Below, one piece after another: positions 6,229-9,148 of a stretch of 9,148 nt of DNA; positions within the stretch are counted from its first letter, which is position 1, and each line of letters opens with the position of its first letter. A program made the translations under genes and the position numbers. The notes under the pieces are model-generated. The model saw only the letters and a list, made by a program, of their open reading frames with translations. It was not told where the DNA came from and searched no databases. Source of the DNA: an uncultured Porphyromonas sp. (GTDB lineage: Bacteria; Bacteroidota; Bacteroidia; Bacteroidales; Porphyromonadaceae); the NCBI RefSeq assembly GCF_938039215.1, contig NZ_CALHVI010000023.1:1-9148 (forward strand). The letters are read 5' to 3'.

Positions 6229-6513
6229 AGTGACATTTTTTTTATGCGTCCAACGATCGGAGTATGCTGATTCCTTTTTCGAGCAAGACAGAGGTAGCGG
6301 GGCGATGGCGGACACAAGGTTTGGGAGGAAAATACGACCTGGAGCCCCTGGGGCGGAAGTGTGGAGATTTTCCTGCCAACCGCAGGCACCGACCTTGGGG
6401 TAGCCCAAGCCCCGTCCTACCTTTGCGAGGGAAAAGAAACAGCATCCGTCGCTTACGCATCAAGTGGAGCGGCTGGATGAGAAGCAGAAGTGCAAAGCCT
6501 ATAAGTAGGAAGT
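6229..6513. other. GC-rich gene-free leader with three consecutive inverted repeats
   Basis: About 285 bases without a convincing gene upstream of the pcfK operon. Three hairpin-forming repeats follow each other: GCCCC-T-GGGGC (6344-6354), CCTGC-caacc-GCAGG (6372-6386) and CTTGGG-gtag-CCCAAG (6394-6409). It must hold the promoter and leader of the leftward pcfK operon, although no perfect TAnnTTTG box was found on the - strand; the nearest, TAGGCTTTG at 6493-6501, has one base too many. It could be a structured leader RNA, a small RNA or part of a transfer origin. ORFs through it on either strand look like read-through of repeats. Confidence 0.5.
6395..6425 (+). promoter_or_regulatory. Bacteroidota-type promoter match on the + strand
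   Basis: TTGG at 6395-6398 is followed after 19 bases by TACCTTTG at 6418-6425, a perfect TAnnTTTG -7 box with the right spacing for a Bacteroidota primary-sigma promoter. Transcription would start near 6432 and run right. No gene with a start codon follows before the hairpin at 6519-6546. It could therefore drive a short RNA of roughly 115 bases, antisense to part of the leftward operon's leader, or be left over from a deleted gene. The promoter overlaps the CTTGGG hairpin. Confidence 0.4.
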
Positions 6514-6546
6514 AAAAAGGTGGCTAGCTCCTAAGAGCCAGCCACC
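6514..6546 (-). terminator. Rho-independent terminator of the integrase/DUF1896/membrane-protein unit
   Basis: GGTGGCT (6519-6525) pairs with AGCCACC (6540-6546). After one A/C mismatch, GCTC (6527-6530) pairs with GAGC (6535-6538) around the loop CTAA. On the - strand the stem is followed by five U (6518-6514). It lies 27 bases after the membrane-protein stop and separates this unit from the pcfK operon. Confidence 0.8.
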
Positions 6547-6573
6547 CGTCTATAGTATGAGGAATCATCCTTG

Positions 6574-6921
6574 CTAAAGGATGCAGATCAGGATCGCCAC
6601 GAAAATGGCTAGCCAGAAGAGGAAGCCGAGGATGGTGAAGGTAACTTGTAGGACTGTTCGTACTACGAAGCGTAGCAGGAGGAAGCCCGCTATGACACCT
6701 ACAATCGTCACGATCTGTGGAGTGACGACTCTTGAGATGAGGTAGACGGCAGCTACAACAAGTGTCAGTAGAAGTGCCAGCTCAATGATACGTCGCCAGT
6801 CAACGAAACGGGAAGGAGACACCTGCCCCTTCGTCTGCTTGTCGGGAGAGGCCTTACCCCTGATGAAGATGGGGCTGTGTGGATCGTGATTCATTGCTTG
6901 AGTATTCATATCTGGGGGCAT
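6574..6921 (-). CDS. Small integral membrane protein of unknown function
   Basis: 115 residues if started at ATG 6921; ATG 6909 or 6894 are equally possible, as the first ~40 residues are polar and carry no domain. The rest is very hydrophobic with three predicted membrane helices at ~45-63 (IIELALLLTLVVAAVYLI), ~68-84 (TPQIVTIVGVIAGFLLLRF) and ~92-115 (VTFTILGFLFWLAIFVAILICIL), ending in the last helix. The positive residues RR at 43-44 and R84/R88 flank the helices. It resembles no family I can name; short poly-helix proteins of this type are common and include holin-like and stress membrane proteins. It is transcribed leftward 122 bases after the DUF1896 gene and is followed by a strong terminator, so it closes the integrase-side unit. 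Confidence 0.65.
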   Translation of the reverse strand: MPPDMNTQAMNHDPHSPIFIRGKASPDKQTKGQVSPSRFVDWRRIIELALLLTLVVAAVYLISRVVTPQIVTIVGVIAGFLLLRFVVRTVLQVTFTILGFLFWLAIFVAILICIL

Positions 6922-7043
6922 TCTTGAGTTTCAAGAGCAGGGACAAGATGCTTCGCGACACAAAGAGCAAGGGCGCTTGCCTCTTGGCGTGTGGAGCGGG
7001 GCGTATATCTTGGCTCTTGACACTCGAGTGCTCCAGTGGAATC
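6922..7043. repeat. Short spacer packed with inverted repeats
   Basis: The 122 bases between the DUF1896 and membrane-protein genes contain several inverted repeats. These are TCTTGA-gtt-TCAAGA (6922-6936), GCAAG-ggcg-CTTGC (6967-6980), the palindrome CACTCGAGTG (7021-7030), and an outer pair TCAAGAGC (6931-6938) / GCTCTTGA (7013-7020). None has a U tract, so a terminator is not supported; an mRNA-processing or regulatory structure is possible. Confidence 0.4.
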
Positions 7044-7520
7044 TTACTCTTGAACGTATATCTCAGCCTTGTCCACGATGGGCAAGTGGTTCTCCTCAAT
7101 GAGTAGGACGATGGTACCCGTCAGCTCGGTGTAGAGTAGCTCGTACTCAGGACTGCCGTCAAAGTCATCGTGTAGCTCGTACTTGGAGAAGACCGCTTGG
7201 ATGGACTTGTTGCCCAGGAGGATGGGGGCGAGCCTATGGGGAAGGGGCTCGGGAAGCTCTTCGGAGAACTCCTCTACTAGGATGGAGACGAGGGTGTCAT
7301 ACTTGGAAAAGTGGAGTCCCTGGTAGAGGACCTCGCTGGCTATTGCCTCTGCCTCGAGGTGCGAGAAGCCCTGGGCTACGCTATCGCAGTAGGAGGAGAG
7401 AGCTAGGTCTGCACGAGCTCCGATGAAGGCGCTGTCGGTTCTTAGCTCGGGATGATGGTCTCTGAGGTAGCCTTCCAGCTTGAGGCGGAAGTAGGAAAGC
7501 TCTTTCTTAGTCTGGTTCAT
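7044..7520 (-). CDS. DUF1896 family protein
   Basis: 158 residues from ATG 7520, close to the family's usual length. The family signatures are all visible in order: ELSYFRLKLEGYLRDHHPEL (7-26), FIGARADLA, YQGLHFSKYDTLVSILVEEF (66-85), VFSKYELHDDFDGSPEYE (110-127) and LLYTELTGTI (128-137). DUF1896 proteins are small soluble proteins found mainly on Bacteroidota conjugative and integrative elements, generally near the integrase or mobilisation genes; the function is unknown. No signal peptide or catalytic motif is seen. It starts 38 bases after the integrase stop on the same strand without a recognisable terminator between them, so it is probably co-transcribed with the integrase. Confidence 0.85.
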   Translation of the reverse strand: MNQTKKELSYFRLKLEGYLRDHHPELRTDSAFIGARADLALSSYCDSVAQGFSHLEAEAIASEVLYQGLHFSKYDTLVSILVEEFSEELPEPLPHRLAPILLGNKSIQAVFSKYELHDDFDGSPEYELLYTELTGTIVLLIEENHLPIVDKAEIYVQE

Positions 7521-7558
7521 AATGTAGCTTATAGCTTATGATGAGATGATTGATTGGC

Positions 7559-8785
7559 TTAGAGGCCCATGGCTTCGTTGAACTTATCGAGCTTGCCCGC
7601 TAGCTGCTCCATATCGTGCTCGATCTTCTTGCTAGTGATACGGGCATAGATCTGCGTGGTCTTGATGTTGGTATGCCCCAGCATCTTTGAGACGCTCTCC
7701 ATCGGTACACCTTTGCTGAGCGACATCGTCGCAAAGGTGTGGCGGGCCAGATGGAAGGTGAGCCGCTTCTGCAACCCGCATACGTCAGCGATCTCCTTGA
7801 GGTAGGCATTCATCTTCTGGTTGGAGAGGATGGGGAAAAGCTTCCCGTCCTTGGGAGTAGTACTAGGGCTATACTTCTCGATGATGGCCTTGGGGATGTC
7901 CAGGAGGAGGATGTTACTCTCTACTCTTGTCTTCTTTCTCCGCGTCATGATCCATGTCTTTCCATTCATAGTAACGAGGTGTTCTCTTCTGAGGTTTGCG
8001 ACATCAATATAGGCAAGTCCCGTGAAGCAGGAGAAGAGAAAGAGGTCACGGACGAGCGCGAGGCGAGGGATGGTCAGCTCCTTGTTGGCTATCTTCAGGA
8101 TCTCTTCGTCGGTGAGGAAGCCTCTGTCTACAGGGGTGAGGTGGAAGTGGTGATCGCGAAAAGGATCTTGGAGAAGATAGCCCCGCTTGAGGGTATAGAT
8201 AGTGATGGTCTTCAAGGTCTTCATCTTCTTGACAGCGGTATTGTAGGCACATGAGGCCACTGTCGTGAGGTACAACTCGAAGTCCTGGATGATGGCAGGT
8301 GTGAACTCCATCAGTCCGATGTCCTTACGCTTATACCTGTGTACTAGGAACTCGAAGAAGTGCTTACGCAAGACGCTGTACTTCTGCAAGCTCTCCTTGC
8401 TGATGGTGTGCCCCATGCGCTGACGGATGTCATCGATGAACTTGTCAAAGACAGGTAGAAAGGTGCTGAACTCCTGGATTTGTCCGAGGTAGGCGGAGCG
8501 GAGCTTGTCCAGCGAGATCGTTTGGTCGTCTTGGTACTTGTGGTAGAGGGAGTGGAGGCTGGTGGAGATGGCATCTAGGTTGGCATTGACAGCGAGGGCT
8601 TCTGAGGAGCGTCCCTTCTGTCGGCTGGTTCTGCTATTCCACTGTGCCTTGTCTACGAAGATCTTCGTGGAGCCAAGATTGCTCATTGCTCCTCCGAGGA
8701 AGATCCGTAGCATGACGGGCGACTTGCCTTCTTTGTTCTCGTAGTTGGAGCGTAGGTAGAAGGACACCTTGAACGATTGTCTCAT
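7559..8785 (-). CDS. int: Tyrosine recombinase / integrase of the element (IntDOT-like)
   Basis: 408 residues from ATG 8785. The N-terminal arm-binding domain (~1-55: SFKVSFYLRSN, KSPVMLRIFLGG, FVDKAQWN) is typical of Bacteroidota integrases. A SAM-like core-binding domain follows (~105-210), then the catalytic domain (~220-395). Catalytic residues seen are a K in the beta-hairpin near K285, H345-x-x-R348 (HLARHTFAT), H371 (LGHTNIKTTQIY) and the nucleophile Y380. The usual first arginine (TGLR) is replaced by alanine at 258 (TGLAYIDV), a position at which IntDOT also lacks arginine, so the enzyme may still be active. It cuts and rejoins att sites for integration and excision. It is the first gene of its leftward unit, beside the repeat-rich end of the element, as usual for an integrase next to its att site. 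Confidence 0.92.
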   Translation of the reverse strand: MRQSFKVSFYLRSNYENKEGKSPVMLRIFLGGAMSNLGSTKIFVDKAQWNSRTSRQKGRSSEALAVNANLDAISTSLHSLYHKYQDDQTISLDKLRSAYLGQIQEFSTFLPVFDKFIDDIRQRMGHTISKESLQKYSVLRKHFFEFLVHRYKRKDIGLMEFTPAIIQDFELYLTTVASCAYNTAVKKMKTLKTITIYTLKRGYLLQDPFRDHHFHLTPVDRGFLTDEEILKIANKELTIPRLALVRDLFLFSCFTGLAYIDVANLRREHLVTMNGKTWIMTRRKKTRVESNILLLDIPKAIIEKYSPSTTPKDGKLFPILSNQKMNAYLKEIADVCGLQKRLTFHLARHTFATMSLSKGVPMESVSKMLGHTNIKTTQIYARITSKKIEHDMEQLAGKLDKFNEAMGL

Positions 8786-8802
8786 AATGCATCATTCCTT
8801 AG

Positions 8803-8818
8803 TGTAGCAGGTGCTACA
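8803..8818. promoter_or_regulatory. Palindromic operator candidate over the int transcription start
   Basis: TGTAGCA-GG-TGCTACA is a perfect 7+7 palindrome starting immediately downstream of, and touching, the int -7 box. A protein bound here would cover the expected transcription start near 8811, so autoregulation by integrase or control by an excision factor is likely. This is inferred from position only. Confidence 0.5.
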
Positions 8819-8824
8819 AAGTTA
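8817..8824 (-). promoter_or_regulatory. -7 box of the integrase promoter
   Basis: Read on the - strand this is TAACTTTG, a perfect match to the Bacteroidota TAnnTTTG -7 box, ending 31 bases before the int ATG. No TTTG or TTG is found about 19-21 bases further upstream, so the -33 box is weak and the promoter may need an activator. Confidence 0.55.
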
Positions 8825-9006
8825 CTTACTTACACATTGAATGAGAGCACGTTGCTGCCTTCAATTAGCCCTTCATTTAGCCGTCACTGCTACACTAATT
8901 GCTACGCCTTGATTTGTGTAGCAGTTTCTGTAGCAGAATTTGACCGATTGATGACGATTAGACCCTAGGGGTAAGCCGTCAGGTCTATGGACTGCATATA
9001 AAGAAA

Positions 9007-9039
9007 AAATCGTTGTAAGACCATGTCCTACAACGATTT
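9007..9039 (-). terminator. Terminator hairpin after the right-edge gene
   Basis: AAATCGTTGTA (9007-9017) and TACAACGATTT (9029-9039) form an 11-bp stem. After one A/C mismatch the pairing continues GAC/GTC around a 3-base loop. On the - strand it is followed by further T residues (9009-9004), and it overlaps the stop codon of the gene entering from the right. The near-symmetric A/T flanks could also let it stop rightward transcription. Confidence 0.65.
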
Positions 9040-9148
9040 ACTCTTGTTTTGAAGGCTTCTGTGACGACCATTTTGCAGCCACTTTGAAGCCTTTTTGCGG
9101 AGAGAGAGGCTCTTTCTCTTGAACTATCATAGATGCTTGTTTGGTGTC
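9038..9148 (-). CDS. C-terminal end of an unidentified gene (partial, runs off right edge)
   Basis: The - strand frame is open from the window edge to TAA at 9040-9038: 36 residues, with MIVQEKEPLSPQ, then KGFKVAAKWSSQKPSKQE at the end. The charged, proline-containing sequence looks like the tail of a real protein, and a terminator hairpin starts at its stop codon, which supports a gene ending here. I do not recognise the family. It lies outside the integrase and its repeat cluster, so it is probably flanking chromosome next to the element or a neighbouring element. Confidence 0.55.
   Translation of the reverse strand, partial: DTKQASMIVQEKEPLSPQKGFKVAAKWSSQKPSKQE

Larger units (their letters stand above)
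8799..8936. repeat. Cluster of TGTAGCA/TGCTACA motifs at the integrase end of the element
   Basis: Six copies of the core occur within 138 bases: TGTAGCA at 8803-8809, its inverse TGCTACA at 8812-8818, TGCTACA within 8888-8894, a shorter TGCTAC at 8900-8905, and TGTAGCAG at 8917-8924 and 8929-8936 (exactly 12 bases apart). The first and third extend to a 12-base inverted pair, TTAGTGTAGCAG (8799-8810) / CTGCTACACTAA (8887-8898). Repeats of this kind beside an integrase gene commonly are arm-type integrase sites or Xis sites; this role is inferred. The exact core att site was not located and probably lies between 8937 and 9006. Confidence 0.6.

Noticed and set aside
5797..6408. Long 203-residue version of the gene before pcfK
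   Set aside because: The first 60 residues are encoded by a GC-rich stretch made of inverted repeats with no protein-like pattern; the conserved domain and good context fit ATG 6228.
6404..6508. Plus-strand tail reading from HPSLTHQVERLDE to a TAG, behind the 6395-6425 promoter
   Set aside because: It looks protein-like but has no start codon and is only about 34 residues; it may be a gene remnant but cannot be supported as a CDS.
7739..8254. 171-residue ORF on the + strand inside the integrase gene
   Set aside because: It is antisense to the conserved catalytic domain of int and has no recognisable features; a shadow frame.
9052..9093. Inverted repeat AAGGCTTC / GAAGCCTT followed by T residues, terminator-like
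   Set aside because: The loop is 26 bases and the repeat lies inside the coding frame of the right-edge gene; the hairpin at 9007-9039 is the better terminator.

Overview
The window looks like a Bacteroidota genome, most likely a Porphyromonas- or Bacteroides-type bacterium. The reasons are a Bacteroidota-style conjugative-transposon gene set (TraO, TraQ/DUF3872, PcfK, PcfJ, DUF1896), an IntDOT-like tyrosine recombinase, TAnnTTTG-type -7 promoter boxes and the lack of clear Shine-Dalgarno sequences. The genus is an inference. Overall this reads as a mosaic of a decayed conjugative transposon (CTn) with cargo, not ordinary core chromosome.

Left part, + strand (1-2233). The window opens in the last ~96 codons of an outer-membrane beta-barrel protein. 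It is followed by a promoterless, startless toxin C-terminal domain with a D...ExK nuclease-like signature (324-758). A beta-propeller-like, probable immunity gene (755-1465) overlaps the toxin stop by ATGA. This immunity gene runs directly into the 3' third of traO in another frame (about 1437-1730), and an apparently complete lipoprotein gene, traQ (1745-2233), follows. The traO-traQ pair is the tail of a CTn transfer operon whose front is missing here.

Middle, - strand (2240-3906). A visibly AT-rich gene for a ~555-residue protein is split in two by one frame change at a run of six G. The restored protein has a C-terminal helical region with an R-x5-H motif like that of HEPN nucleases. It sits exactly where CTns carry cargo, so a phage-defence role is plausible but unproven.

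Right-middle, - strand (4101-6228). A compact operon encodes a small CTn protein of unknown function, PcfK-like and PcfJ-like proteins, spaced by 5 and 2 bases. Upstream lies a GC-rich gene-free stretch (6229-6513) with three consecutive inverted repeats and a good + strand promoter match. It is bounded by a strong terminator (6514-6546) belonging to the next unit.

Right, - strand (6574-8785). The order of transcription is integrase, DUF1896 protein, small three-helix membrane protein, terminator. The integrase promoter carries a perfect -7 box abutting a TGTAGCA-GG-TGCTACA palindrome, inside a cluster of six copies of the same core (8799-8936). This is the likely Int/Xis-binding and element-end region. 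Beyond it, a hairpin terminator (9007-9039) closes a gene entering from the right edge (9038-9148, - strand), which is probably flanking chromosome or a neighbouring element.

No tRNA, rRNA, CRISPR array or IS transposase was recognised.
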